A stretch of DNA of 30,765 nucleotides from WQZF01 sp031556405 (GCA_031556405.1 JAVBTC010000183.1:1-30765), one strand, 5' to 3'; shown: positions 1 through 9,563, counted from the stretch's first letter. Made by a program: numbers and translations. Notes: generated by a model not told the origin, from the letters alone.

Positions 1-33
1 GGCCGCATTCGAGTCTGAACTATTTGACGCCTG

Positions 34-112
34 ATGCCTTCAGGCATACTTGCGGGACACCCGCCAACAACGAGGTCGCATTCCAGGAATTAATGGTCTG
101 AAAAAATCAGAC
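34..112. repeat. Cluster of three short perfect inverted repeats
   Basis: Three small hairpins lie close together: ATGCC/GGCAT (34-47, 4-nt loop), GCGGG/CCCGC (52-64, 3-nt loop) and GTCTGA/TCAGAC (96-112, 5-nt loop). With the terminator just downstream this makes four hairpins in about 130 bases. No coding potential is recognised here. The density recalls REP-like elements or the remnant of a mobile element, but no transposase is visible and the window edge hides the left side. Confidence 0.5.
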
Positions 113-129
113 AGGTCAGAGGGGGACAC

Positions 130-158
130 AAAAAAGCCCCGCAGAAAAACGCGGGGCT
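130..158 (-). terminator. Rho-independent terminator of the secreted-protein gene
   Basis: On the minus strand an 8-bp perfect GC-rich stem (AGCCCCGC 135-142 with GCGGGGCT 151-158) and an 8-nt loop are followed by a run of T (the A-run at 130-135 on the plus strand). It lies 16 bases beyond the stop codon at 174. Confidence 0.85.
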
Positions 159-173
159 CGAAAGCAGAAAATT

Positions 174-1178
174 TCAGTTGCCTTGGATGACATAACAGGG
201 GGAAAACTGTCCCTCGTTGGCGACTTCGGAAGAATTGCTCCCCCAGCCGACATAGATGGCAGTGTTATCCGGCAAACCAGTGACATCCAGATTCTGCGCG
301 ACCACGATGTTGTAAGGTTCGCTACGCATCGTCTCGGTCGTGTACGCTTGCCAGTCGCCCTGCCCGGTATAAAGATGCCAACCGCCGTTACCGTCCATAA
401 AAAAGAATCCCGAGTTGCCCGGCAGGATCGCCGCGACGTAGAGGCTCTTCACTTTGCCCTGTGCCGAAAGTAACGCCTGGTACTGGCAAGCCAAATTGAA
501 CGAATGCTTATCGCCCGAAACGATTGCGCTCACCCATTGTTCGGGATTACTAATCTGGCCCAGTTGTCGGATCGGTTCGCGGGTATCGGGATCGACGGTT
601 GGCCGCGCCCAGTCGTCGATGTCGCTTTGCGAGGCGAAGGGGTTGGCTGCGACCTGCTTCGCGATTCCCAGCGGATCGCTCGGATCGAACAGCGCAATGT
701 TGATCGGTTGCCCGGGTTCGCTGTTTTTCTGTGCGTAAAGAAGCGGTTTGACTTCGAGCGTACAAGGTGCATTGGCACTGATATTGGGCAGTCTGATATA
801 AAGGCGCCCGCCCGGATCGGTGTTGGATGTTCCCTGCAAAAGCCACAAATTGGCGGCATCGATGTGCTTGCCACACCAGGTAGCCGTCGTGCCTTCGCTC
901 CCCAGAGTATCCGAAAGTACCCATTTACCCGGAACATAGGAAGAAAGGGTTCCCAGCAGGTCGAACGCCACGACACCTGGCCTGCCATCCGCAGTCTGCA
1001 ACGCTCCGGCGAAGTTTTCCTTCAGGATCATTGTCGGCCCAAAATCAGTGTCATTTTGTTCAATCCACGGCGACGCTCCCGAAGTGGTGAACGTGGTGGC
1101 CACCGCCCAAGCGGGATTAATACCGATGGTCAGCGCCGCAACCAGTGCCGCGGTTTTGAATTTGTCGAATAAGTCCAT
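174..1178 (-). CDS. Secreted protein of unknown function
   Basis: This is a 334-residue protein of a family I do not recognise. The N-terminus (residues 1-25) is a plausible Sec signal peptide: a short charged start with Lys6 and Lys8, a hydrophobic stretch AALVAALTIG, and a likely signal-peptidase cut after AWA. The mature part is rich in Gly, Ser, Thr, Asn and aromatic residues and contains four Cys (near 102, 139, 231 and 328), which would suit disulfides in the periplasm or outside the cell. There is no lipobox and no later membrane segment. The ATG at 1178 is supported by an upstream GAGGAA. The gene stands alone, with a possible extended -10 promoter upstream and a strong terminator downstream. 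It could be an adhesin-like or carbohydrate-binding beta-rich protein, but nothing in the sequence proves that. Confidence 0.75.
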   Translation of the reverse strand: MDLFDKFKTAALVAALTIGINPAWAVATTFTTSGASPWIEQNDTDFGPTMILKENFAGALQTADGRPGVVAFDLLGTLSSYVPGKWVLSDTLGSEGTTATWCGKHIDAANLWLLQGTSNTDPGGRLYIRLPNISANAPCTLEVKPLLYAQKNSEPGQPINIALFDPSDPLGIAKQVAANPFASQSDIDDWARPTVDPDTREPIRQLGQISNPEQWVSAIVSGDKHSFNLACQYQALLSAQGKVKSLYVAAILPGNSGFFFMDGNGGWHLYTGQGDWQAYTTETMRSEPYNIVVAQNLDVTGLPDNTAIYVGWGSNSSEVANEGQFSPCYVIQGN

Positions 1179-1211
1179 GGTCGGTTCCTCTTTTCCGTTT
1201 CAAAACACCAG

Positions 1212-1229
1212 GCGAACGTTAGCGTTCGC
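1212..1229. repeat. Palindrome GCGAACG-ttag-CGTTCGC
   Basis: This perfect 7-bp inverted repeat with a 4-nt spacer sits 34 bases upstream of the secreted-protein start, just downstream of its putative -10 element. It could be a repressor operator or a hairpin in the leader RNA. Confidence 0.5.
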
Positions 1230-1244
1230 TTGATCGTACCGAGA

Positions 1245-1253
1245 ATTCTAGCA
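1245..1253 (-). promoter_or_regulatory. Candidate extended -10 promoter for the secreted-protein gene
   Basis: The minus strand reads TGC-TAGAAT, an extended -10 (TGN plus 5 of 6 matches to TATAAT). No convincing -35 box stands 17 bases upstream, as is common for extended -10 promoters. The start site would be near 1238, giving a leader of about 60 bases that contains the 1212-1229 palindrome. Confidence 0.35.
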
Positions 1254-1464
1254 GCCCGGCGCCGGTATGCCGGTCACACTGCGGCACCCAGAATTACATC
1301 ACCATCAACCGCAACGTCACCCGGTAAAAATTATTGTCGCGCTGCACCAAAATTCTCCATCCCCGGCTCTGCCTGTGACCTCTTCACCTGAGCTCGCCTT
1401 TGTTTTTTCACGGTGATCGATTCATGGCAGAACTCTTATCCATAAGCACCATCCATGGCAGAGG
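1254..1464. other. Intergenic stretch without a recognisable gene
   Basis: This lies between the secreted-protein promoter and the atp terminator. I see no credible coding frame. The stretch holds a small dyad CTTAT/ATAAG (1435-1446) and the 9-mer CATGGCAGA twice (near 1424 and 1455). No function is assigned. Confidence 0.5.
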
Positions 1465-1499
1465 CATAAAAAAGCGGCCCGAACGGCCGCTTTTTTATG
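1465..1499 (-). terminator. Terminator of the ATP synthase operon
   Basis: This is a perfect 15-bp inverted repeat: CATAAAAAAGCGGCC at 1465-1479 and its complement at 1485-1499, with a 5-nt loop. The GC core GCGGCC/GGCCGC is flanked by A6 and T6, so it can terminate transcription in either direction. It lies 14 bases past the atpC stop and closes the atp operon on the minus strand. Confidence 0.92.
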
Positions 1500-1512
1500 G
1501 GTTACAACCCGA

Positions 1513-1932
1513 TCAATGATGCGGTTTCTTCCGGATCGCCTGCAACTGTGCAATCGCCTGCGCCAACTCCGCTTCAACCGCCGCGTAATTGACGCCGGTC
1601 TTGCGGTCGCGCAAGGCGTCTTCGGCATGTTTCTTCGCCTCCAGCGCCTTCGCCTCATCGATGTCGGCGGCGCGAATCGCGGTATCCGCAAGCACGGTGA
1701 TCTGCTGCGGCTGCACCTCGAGAATCCCGCCGGAAACGTACAGCACTTCCATTTCCTCCTGATGCGGAAGCTTCAGGCGCACGGAACCGGGTTTGATCCG
1801 CGTCAGCAACGGAGTGTGCCGCGGATAGATGCCCAGCTCCCCCGCCTCGCCGGGGAAGACGGCGAACTCGACCAGCCCGGAATAAATTGCTTCTTCCGCG
1901 CTGACCACGTCGACGTGTACGGTCATTGCCAT
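1513..1932 (-). CDS. atpC: ATP synthase F1 epsilon subunit
   Basis: This is the central-stalk subunit of the F1Fo ATP synthase. It couples gamma rotation to catalysis and can inhibit ATP hydrolysis. The 139 residues fit the family. The N-terminal beta-sandwich carries the typical block FPGEAGELGIYPRHTPLLT around residues 27-45, and the C-terminal part (about 88-139) is the predicted two-helix domain rich in Ala and Lys. The ATG at 1932 has AAGGAAGGGA upstream; an alternative ATG lies two codons later. It is the last gene of the operon: atpD ends 42 bases upstream and the terminator follows 14 bases downstream. Confidence 0.97.
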   Translation of the reverse strand: MAMTVHVDVVSAEEAIYSGLVEFAVFPGEAGELGIYPRHTPLLTRIKPGSVRLKLPHQEEMEVLYVSGGILEVQPQQITVLADTAIRAADIDEAKALEAKKHAEDALRDRKTGVNYAAVEAELAQAIAQLQAIRKKPHH

Positions 1933-1974
1933 GATGTCAGTCCCTTCCTTGCTTCACCGTTACGGTGCTTCCGG

Positions 1975-3378
<1,404 letters not shown>

Positions 3379-3408
3379 ATTGAATCCCCTAAAACACTAA
3401 AAAACCGG

Positions 3409-4272
3409 TTATACCGCCGCCGCGCCGCCGACGATCTCGGAAAGTTCCTTGGTGATCGCGGCCTGACGCGCCTTGTTGTAGACGAGATTAAGCTCGGAGA
3501 TGACATTCTTCGCGTTGTCGGAGGCGGACTTCATCGCCACCATCCGCGCGCTCTGCTCGGAAGCGATGTTCTCGGCCACCGACTGGTAGACGATCGCCTC
3601 GATGTAGCGCAGCAACAGGTCATCAATCACCGACTTGGCGTCGGGCTCGTAGACATAATCCCAAGTGGTCTTGGCCGACCCCACCGCTTCGCCGGAAAGC
3701 GGCAGCAATTGCTCGACCACCGGCTCCTGCTTCATGGTGTTGATGAAGCGGGTATACGCGATATAAAGCCGGTCGATGCCGCCGCTGATGAACGCGTCGA
3801 GCTGCACCTTGATCGGGCCGATCAGTTTTTCCAGATGCGGCGTGTCGCCCAGGGCAACGGCGTGCGAGACGACCTCGACGCCCGCGCGCTGGAGAAAACC
3901 CAGGCCCTTGGTGCCGACGGCGGTTGCCTGCAACGGGATATTCTGCGCATCCCACTCCTTCATCTTCGCCAGCACGAGACGCAGTGCATTGGAGTTCAGC
4001 CCGCCGCACAGTCCCTTGTCGGAAGTGATGACAATGATTCCGATTTTTTTCACCGGCTCGCGGTGCGCAAGAAAGGCATGGCGATATTCGGTCAGGGCGT
4101 GAGACAGATTCGCCGCGACGAGCCGGATCTTTTCGCCGTAGGGACGGGCGGCGCGCATCCGATCCTGCGCCTTGCGCATTTTCGAAGCCGCCACCATTTC
4201 CATGGCCTTGGTGATCTTGCGCGTGTTCTCCACGCTCCTGATCTTGGTACGAATTTCCTTGCCGCTCGGCAT
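3409..4272 (-). CDS. atpG: ATP synthase F1 gamma subunit
   Basis: This is the rotating central shaft of F1. The 287-residue protein begins with the characteristic N-terminal helix (GKEIRTKIRSVENTRKITKAM) and ends with the C-terminal helix containing NDxxR-like text (SASDNAKNVISELNLVYNKARQA), which form the coiled coil inside the alpha3beta3 ring. The middle contains the conserved ITSDKGLCGGLN block at about 82-93. The ATG at 4272 has AAGGAGAG 6 bases upstream. It lies between atpA (22-base gap) and atpD, as expected. Confidence 0.97.
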   Translation of the reverse strand: MPSGKEIRTKIRSVENTRKITKAMEMVAASKMRKAQDRMRAARPYGEKIRLVAANLSHALTEYRHAFLAHREPVKKIGIIVITSDKGLCGGLNSNALRLVLAKMKEWDAQNIPLQATAVGTKGLGFLQRAGVEVVSHAVALGDTPHLEKLIGPIKVQLDAFISGGIDRLYIAYTRFINTMKQEPVVEQLLPLSGEAVGSAKTTWDYVYEPDAKSVIDDLLLRYIEAIVYQSVAENIASEQSARMVAMKSASDNAKNVISELNLVYNKARQAAITKELSEIVGGAAAV

Positions 4273-4294
4273 GGCGCTCTCCTTCGCGGCTCAA

Positions 4295-5833
4295 TCAGAC
4301 CCAGGAAGCCTTGAAGGCCTGCAACGCGGCGGCAAGAGCCTTGTCGCTCTCGGCGTCGAGATCCTTCGTCGTCTCCATCTTGTTGATCAGATCGGCGTGG
4401 TTCTGCTTCAGATAGGAAAGCATCGCCCGTTCGCAGTCCAGCGCCCGTTTGACGTCCACATCCTCGAAATAGCCGTTGTTCGCGGCGTACAGCGTCACCG
4501 CCATCTCCGCGACGCTCATCGGCGAATACTGGTTCTGTTTCATCAGTTCAGTCACCAGCCGCCCGTGCTCGAGCTGCTTGCGCGTCGCTTCGTCGAGGTC
4601 GGAAGCAAATTGCGAGAACGCCGCCAGTTCGCGGTACTGCGCCAATGCCAGACGCACGCCGCCGCCGAGTTTCTTGATGATCTTGGTCTGTGCCGCACCG
4701 CCGACGCGCGATACCGAAATCCCGGCGTTGATCGCGGGACGGATACCGGCGTTGAAAAGGTCGGTCTCAAGGAAGATCTGGCCGTCGGTAATCGAAATGA
4801 CGTTGGTCGGAACGAACGCGGAAACGTCGCCGGCCTGCGTTTCGATCACCGGCAGCGCGGTCAGCGAGCCGGTTTTGCCCTTGACTTCGCCGTTGGTGAA
4901 TCTTTCCACCCATGCCTCGGAAACGCGCGCAGCACGTTCGAGCAGGCGGGAGTGCAGATAGAAAACGTCGCCCGGATACGCTTCGCGGCCCGGCGGACGG
5001 CGCAGCAGCAGCGAAATCTGACGATAGGCCCAGGCCTGTTTGGTCAGATCGTCGTAAATGATCAGCGCGTCCTGGCCGCGGTCGCGGAAGTACTCGCCCA
5101 TCGTGCATCCCGCATAGGGAGCGATGAATTGCAGGGCCGCCGCTTCGGAAGCGGAGGCGGCGACGACGAGGGTGTATTCCATCGCGCCGTGCTCTTCGAG
5201 CTTGCGCACCACGTTGGCAATCGTCGAGGCTTTTTGTCCGACGGCCACGTAGATACAGAAGAGGTTCTGGCCCTTCTGGTTGATGATCGTATCGACCGCG
5301 ACCGCCGTCTTGCCCGTCTGACGGTCGCCGATGATCAGTTCGCGCTGTCCGCGTCCGATCGGCACCATCGAGTCGATCGACTTCAGGCCGGTCTGCACCG
5401 GCGAGGACACCGATTTACGCCAGATGACGCCGGGCGCGACTTTTTCGATCTTATCGGAAAGCTTGTTGCCGATCGGGCCCTTGCCGTCGATCGGCTGTCC
5501 CAGCGCGTTGACCACGCGGCCGATCAGTTCCGGACCGACCGGAACCTCGAGAATGCGCCCCGTGCATTTGACGGTATCGCCTTCGGAAATGTGCTCGTAT
5601 TCACCCAGAACGACGGTACCTACCGAATCGCGTTCGAGGTTCAAGGCCATGCCGAAGGTATTGCCCGGAAATTCGAGCATTTCGCCCTGCATGACGTCCT
5701 GCAGGCCATGGACGCGGCAGATGCCGTCCGTGACCGAAACAACCGTGCCCTGTGTGCGCGTCTCGGCGCCCACTTGCAGGTTCTGAATCTTGCTTTTGAT
5801 CAGTTCGCTGATCTCGGAAGGATTCAACTGCAT
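4295..5833 (-). CDS. atpA: ATP synthase F1 alpha subunit
   Basis: This is the non-catalytic nucleotide-binding subunit of F1. The 512 residues are typical. The P-loop GDRQTGKT is at about 169-176, and the block containing ISVSRVGGAAQT carries the arginine that reaches into the neighbouring catalytic beta site. The N-terminal stretch (PSEISELIKSKIQ) is the part that contacts delta. The ATG at 5833 has AGGAGAAA 6 bases upstream. It follows atpH after only 9 bases, so the two are probably translationally linked. Confidence 0.98.
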   Translation of the reverse strand: MQLNPSEISELIKSKIQNLQVGAETRTQGTVVSVTDGICRVHGLQDVMQGEMLEFPGNTFGMALNLERDSVGTVVLGEYEHISEGDTVKCTGRILEVPVGPELIGRVVNALGQPIDGKGPIGNKLSDKIEKVAPGVIWRKSVSSPVQTGLKSIDSMVPIGRGQRELIIGDRQTGKTAVAVDTIINQKGQNLFCIYVAVGQKASTIANVVRKLEEHGAMEYTLVVAASASEAAALQFIAPYAGCTMGEYFRDRGQDALIIYDDLTKQAWAYRQISLLLRRPPGREAYPGDVFYLHSRLLERAARVSEAWVERFTNGEVKGKTGSLTALPVIETQAGDVSAFVPTNVISITDGQIFLETDLFNAGIRPAINAGISVSRVGGAAQTKIIKKLGGGVRLALAQYRELAAFSQFASDLDEATRKQLEHGRLVTELMKQNQYSPMSVAEMAVTLYAANNGYFEDVDVKRALDCERAMLSYLKQNHADLINKMETTKDLDAESDKALAAALQAFKASWV

Positions 5834-5842
5834 TTATTTCTC

Positions 5843-6379
5843 CTAGTTCTTTAGCGCCGAGGCAACCGCTTCGAGCTTGCCGCGTACGGAAGCGTCCAAT
5901 ACCCGGTCGCCGACCATCACTTTCACACCGCCGATCAGTTCCGGCTGCACCACGACGCGCGGCTGCAGGCGGGAACCGAAATGCGCTTCCAGTTGGCTTG
6001 TCAGTTTGTTCAATTGCGCGTCATCCAGCGGATAGGCGCTCTCGATCACGGCTTCCTTCACGCCCTCTTCCGCGCCCTTCAGCGTGACGTAGAGGTCGCG
6101 GACCTGCGGCAGTACGGCAAGCCGTTCGTTGTTCGCCAATACCTGGATGAAATTTTCCAGTTCCTGGTCCTTCCCTTCGCCGCATAGCGAGAGGAAAAGC
6201 TGCGCCAGTTGCGCCGCGGAAACCTTCGGATTGCCGATCAGTTCCTGCATTTCGGCATCCTGGGCCACGAGCGCCATGCGGTCGAGCCGGTCCTGCCAGA
6301 GCGGAAGCGTCTTCTGCTCCTTGGCGAGCCGGAATACCGCTTCCGCGTAAGGGCGGGCGATAGTGACAGATTCGGCCAT
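5843..6379 (-). CDS. atpH: ATP synthase F1 delta subunit
   Basis: This is the peripheral-stalk subunit that ties the top of F1 to the b dimer. Its 178 residues fit the family. The N-terminal helical bundle starts with the conserved ARPYAEAVFRLA at about 8-19, and the C-terminal part contains PELIGGVKVMVGDRVLDASVRGKLE, typical of OSCP/delta proteins. It starts 2 bases after the atpF stop, with only a weak ribosome-binding site (GGGAAC), so translation may depend on coupling to atpF. Confidence 0.96.
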   Translation of the reverse strand: MAESVTIARPYAEAVFRLAKEQKTLPLWQDRLDRMALVAQDAEMQELIGNPKVSAAQLAQLFLSLCGEGKDQELENFIQVLANNERLAVLPQVRDLYVTLKGAEEGVKEAVIESAYPLDDAQLNKLTSQLEAHFGSRLQPRVVVQPELIGGVKVMVGDRVLDASVRGKLEAVASALKN

Positions 6380-6381
6380 CG

Positions 6382-6852
6382 TTACAGTTCCCAGGTGATC
6401 GAGGACAGCATTTCGGAATGAGCCTTGACGTCGATTTCGCGGCGCAGGATTTTTTCCGCGCCCGCAACCGCCAGTTCGGCGACGCGCCCTCTGAGTTCTT
6501 CCTTGGCGCGCGCGACCTCATGCTCCATTTCGGCCCGCGATCCCGCCAGCACCTTGTCGGCTTCGACCTTGGCCTGCGACTTCGCATCCTCGATGATCTG
6601 CAGAGCGCGTTTTTCCGCTTGCGCCAGAACCTCCGCCGCCTTTTCCTTGCCTTCGCGCATGGATTCGGTGGCACGCTTCATGGCGCGCTCGAGATCGGCC
6701 TTGCCGCGTTCGGCGGCTTCCAGTCCATCGGCGATTTTCTTCGCGCGTTCGTCGAGCGCTCTCACGATCGGCGGCCACACGAACTTCATCGTGAACCAGG
6801 CCAACAGGAAAAACACGACGAGTTGGGCGAACAGTGTTGAATTCAAATTCAC
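6382..6852 (-). CDS. atpF: ATP synthase Fo b subunit
   Basis: This is the peripheral-stalk subunit, working as a dimer anchored in the inner membrane. The 156-residue protein has one N-terminal membrane helix (about residues 8-28, including LVVFFLLAWFTMKFVW) followed by a long charged Ala/Glu/Arg/Lys helix that forms the stalk coiled coil. The start codon is GTG at 6852, with AAGGGGAT 9 bases upstream. A single b gene is present, not the b/b' pair of phototrophs and alphaproteobacteria. Confidence 0.96.
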   Translation of the reverse strand: MNLNSTLFAQLVVFFLLAWFTMKFVWPPIVRALDERAKKIADGLEAAERGKADLERAMKRATESMREGKEKAAEVLAQAEKRALQIIEDAKSQAKVEADKVLAGSRAEMEHEVARAKEELRGRVAELAVAGAEKILRREIDVKAHSEMLSSITWEL

Positions 6853-6896
6853 TGTTGTATCCCCTTCAAAAAATTAATCGTAGGGAACGGCGCGCT

Positions 6897-7142
6897 TTAG
6901 ACCTTGAACGGGTTGGCAAAGGCGAACATCATGGCAATCCCGACGCCGATCAGGAACGCGGCATCGATCAGACCGGCAAGCAGGAACATTTTGGTCTGCA
7001 GTTCGTTCATCAGTTCCGGTTGGCGCGCGGAGGCTTCGATGTATTTCCCTCCCATCAGACCGATACCGATACAGGCGCCGATCGCACCCAGACCGATGAT
7101 CAGACCGGTAGCCAGCGCAACAAAACCAAGCGTTAATTCCAT
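6897..7142 (-). CDS. atpE: ATP synthase Fo c subunit (rotor ring)
   Basis: This is the proteolipid that forms the rotating c-ring in the inner membrane. I place the start at the ATG at 7142 (MELTLGF, 81 residues), because AAAGGAG stands 6 bases upstream; the frame stays open further up, but without a good site. Two membrane helices (about 5-28 and 53-76) flank the polar loop with the invariant RQP (40-42). The ion-binding carboxylate is Asp60 (GLIDAAF). Residues usual for sodium-binding c subunits are not apparent, so proton coupling is inferred. Confidence 0.97.
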   Translation of the reverse strand: MELTLGFVALATGLIIGLGAIGACIGIGLMGGKYIEASARQPELMNELQTKMFLLAGLIDAAFLIGVGIAMMFAFANPFKV

Positions 7143-7255
7143 GACAACTCCTTTGATTGACAAGTAGGTATTGAAACTGCGGTAAAACAGGGATGTGGCT
7201 GCCGCCGCCGGAATATCCGGGACGGCCGCCGGAAATCAGCAATGCTCCTTAATCC

Positions 7256-8119
7256 TTAATGGCTCTCGTGCGCCTGGCCGATATAGACCAGCGTCAGCAT
7301 CATGAAAATGAACGCCTGCAGCGTCACGATCAGGATGTGGAAAATGGCCCAGCCCAGACCGGCAATGATATGCCCGACCCAGAGCAGGCCGCCGGTAACC
7401 ATCGAGGATCCGCCCCAGGCGGCGCCCATCAGCGCGATCAGCATGAACAGCAGTTCGCCGGCATACATGTTGCCGAAAAGCCGCATTCCGTGCGAAATCG
7501 TCTTCGCCAGGAACTCGATGATCTGCATCAGGAAATTGATCGGATAGAGCAGCGGATGGTTGCCGAACGGCGCGGTGAACAATTCATGTATCCAGCCGCC
7601 CAGGCCCTTGATCTTCACGTTGTAGTAGAAGCAAATGAGCAATACGCCGATCGACATGCCGAGGGTGCCGTTCAGGTCGGCGGTCGGCACCACGCGCAGA
7701 TAGGCGTGCGAATCGCCGGTGGCGGCGCCCCAGATACGCGGCAGCAGATCGACGGGGAGGAAGTCCATCGAATTCATCAGGAAGATCCAGATGAACACGG
7801 TAAGCGCCACCGGCGCGACGAATTTACGCGATTCGGCGCTGTGAACGATGCCCTTCGCCTGGTTGTTGACCATCTCCAGGATGATTTCCAACGCCGCCTG
7901 GGTACGCCCCGGAACGCCGGAAGTGACGTTCTTCGCGATGCGCCGCATGAAGAAGAGGGCCAGGATGCCGATCGCGATGGAGAAAAAGATCGTGTCGAGA
8001 TTGAGAATGGAGAAATCGACGATTTCTTGTTGCGGATGCCCCGAGGTATTGAGCTGGGCCAAGTGGTGAACGATGTATTCGCTCGCCGTCGTCGTGTGCG
8101 CTTCGGAACCGGTTGCCAT
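7256..8119 (-). CDS. atpB: ATP synthase Fo a subunit
   Basis: This is the membrane stator subunit that holds the proton half-channels. The 287-residue protein has several membrane helices. The conserved block HGMRLFGNMYAGE carries the essential arginine next to the c-ring (equivalent to E. coli Arg210). I choose the ATG at 8119, 2 bases after the atpI stop, with GGAAGAA upstream inside atpI; a TTG 18 bases earlier is less likely. The 113-base gap before atpE holds a small dyad CCGGA-ata-TCCGG (7208-7220). Extra RNA structure ahead of the highly expressed atpE is common in atp operons. Confidence 0.97.
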   Translation of the reverse strand: MATGSEAHTTTASEYIVHHLAQLNTSGHPQQEIVDFSILNLDTIFFSIAIGILALFFMRRIAKNVTSGVPGRTQAALEIILEMVNNQAKGIVHSAESRKFVAPVALTVFIWIFLMNSMDFLPVDLLPRIWGAATGDSHAYLRVVPTADLNGTLGMSIGVLLICFYYNVKIKGLGGWIHELFTAPFGNHPLLYPINFLMQIIEFLAKTISHGMRLFGNMYAGELLFMLIALMGAAWGGSSMVTGGLLWVGHIIAGLGWAIFHILIVTLQAFIFMMLTLVYIGQAHESH

Positions 8120-8121
8120 AT

Positions 8122-8505
8122 TTAGGTTTTCTTCCAAAAAGCGATAAAAGCAGCTTGTAATGTCAGCACCAGCCCAGCGAGAAAACTCGGCCAGTGCAGT
8201 TCTGGATAGCCTTTCACGGCAGCCACCAAAAGCGCTATTGTAGCGGCGATTTTGATGAACTCACCGACGAAGAAATTGACCGAATAGGAAGAGGCGGATA
8301 CAGCGGACGCGCCCGACTCTGAGCTTGAACCACGGTCCGCCCGATGCGCGAGCAGACTCATGCGCACGGCGAACAGGAAATTGGGCAGTATGCATGCCCC
8401 TCCTCCCAGCGCCGCGGATACTCCTCCTTCTATCCCGACAAATATTCCGGCCAACACCGCCACCAACACCGCCGCGCCGATTTGCAGATAAATGACTCTG
8501 AACAT
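8122..8505 (-). CDS. atpI: ATP synthase protein I
   Basis: This small inner-membrane protein is known from other bacteria to help assemble the c-ring; it is not part of the finished enzyme. The 127 residues contain about four hydrophobic segments (near 7-25, 30-50, 80-98 and 105-122) and a polar Ser-rich stretch at 58-75. It is the first gene of the atp operon, about 65 bases downstream of the predicted transcription start. The Shine-Dalgarno sequence is weak, which fits the low expression usual for atpI. Confidence 0.9.
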   Translation of the reverse strand: MFRVIYLQIGAAVLVAVLAGIFVGIEGGVSAALGGGACILPNFLFAVRMSLLAHRADRGSSSESGASAVSASSYSVNFFVGEFIKIAATIALLVAAVKGYPELHWPSFLAGLVLTLQAAFIAFWKKT

Positions 8506-8578
8506 GGCACGAAGCGAAAAAGAAACGAAAAAGTGTCGGAAATATCGGGCGCCAGCCGGCTACCGCACAAAGGCGTCT

Positions 8579-8607
8579 ACTATAAGACTTGAAAAAGGCG
8601 GAGTCAA
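8579..8607 (-). promoter_or_regulatory. Sigma70 promoter of the atp operon
   Basis: On the minus strand TTGACT (8602-8607) and TATAGT (8579-8584) are separated by exactly 17 bases; each box matches 5 of 6 consensus positions. The start site would be near 8571, leaving a leader of about 65 bases before atpI. A near-consensus promoter fits a constitutively needed, strongly expressed operon. Confidence 0.8.
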
Positions 8608-8705
8608 ACGCTTTCGAGCGCCGTTTTCAGGCCGCTGCCTTCCGGGAATTCGCGGCGTTGCGGCCGCGAAAAAGAGTAAGTTCGGGAAAAATGTCAGACA
8701 CACAG

Positions 8706-9563
8706 TCAAGCACGCAGGCGCCGGAGGATTCCATCGAGCTGATCGAGGTCGGTAAATGAAATTTCGATGCGCCCGCTGCCTTTTTTGCCGGCACGCAACA
8801 TTACGTTTGCCCCCAGGATATCGGCGAGTTCTTCCTGCAGACGCAACAGATCGCGGTCCGCGGCAGGCATTTTTTCCTTGCCGCGCGGCGGCTTCTGCGC
8901 CGCCTGCGCGAGACGTTCGGCATCGCGCACCGACAATCCCTTTTGCGCGATGCGTTGCGCCAATTGCACCTGCCAGACGCCGGAGAGCGGCAACAGGGCG
9001 CGCGCGTGCCCCATGTCGATCGCGCCCTGCATCAGCATTTCCTGCACCGGCGGCGCCAACTGCAACAGACGCAGAAGGTTGGAGGCCGCCGGGCGCGAAC
9101 GGCCGACGGCATCCGCCGCCTGCTGGTGCGTCATCGAAAATTCGTCGACCAGCCGCTGCAGACCGAGTGCTTCCTCGATCGGATTCAGGTTTTCGCGCTG
9201 GATGTTTTCGATCAGCGCCATCGCCAGCGCCGCTTCGTCCGGAATTTCCCGGATCAGCGCCGGCACTTCGGTCAATCCCGCGATTTGCGCGGCACGCCAG
9301 CGCCGTTCGCCGGCAATGATTTCGTAGCGCCCGCCATCGCGGTCGACGGGCCGCACCAGGATCGGCTGCATCAGCCCCTGGGCGCGGATCGAGGCCGCCA
9401 GTTCGTCGAGCGAGGCTGGATCCATTTTGGTCCGCGGCTGATATTTTCCCGGCTGCAAACGGTCGACGGGAAGCGCGCGCTGCTCCTCTTTTCTACGGTC
9501 GCTATCGCTATCGCCGCCCAGGAGCGCATCCAGTCCGCGCCCCAGACCTTTCATTTTTTTCAT
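8706..9563 (-). CDS. parB: Chromosome-partitioning protein ParB
   Basis: ParB binds parS sites near the origin and spreads along DNA as a CTP-dependent clamp, working with ParA in segregation. The 285-residue protein begins MKKMKGLGRGLDALLGG, the conserved N-terminal segment of chromosomal ParB, which includes the ParA-contact region. The CTP-binding motifs GERRWRA and ENIQRENL follow, then a helix-turn-helix (THQQAADAVGRSRPAASNLLRLL), and the C-terminus is the dimerisation region. The ATG at 9563 overlaps the parA stop as ATGA, and GGAGG lies 10 bases upstream; a second ATG three codons later is possible. Longer readings of this frame run into parA and are not real. Confidence 0.96.
   Translation of the reverse strand: MKKMKGLGRGLDALLGGDSDSDRRKEEQRALPVDRLQPGKYQPRTKMDPASLDELAASIRAQGLMQPILVRPVDRDGGRYEIIAGERRWRAAQIAGLTEVPALIREIPDEAALAMALIENIQRENLNPIEEALGLQRLVDEFSMTHQQAADAVGRSRPAASNLLRLLQLAPPVQEMLMQGAIDMGHARALLPLSGVWQVQLAQRIAQKGLSVRDAERLAQAAQKPPRGKEKMPAADRDLLRLQEELADILGANVMLRAGKKGSGRIEISFTDLDQLDGILRRLRA

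Noticed and set aside
1436..1444. DnaA-box-like TTATCCATA, and another 8/9 match at 26228-26236
   Set aside because: They are isolated single boxes far apart, with no cluster, AT-rich unwinding element or dnaA gene; not evidence for an origin.
8651..8668. CGCGGC/GCCGCG hairpin downstream of parB as a terminator
   Set aside because: On the minus strand the T-rich run precedes the stem instead of following it, so it does not fit a rho-independent terminator.
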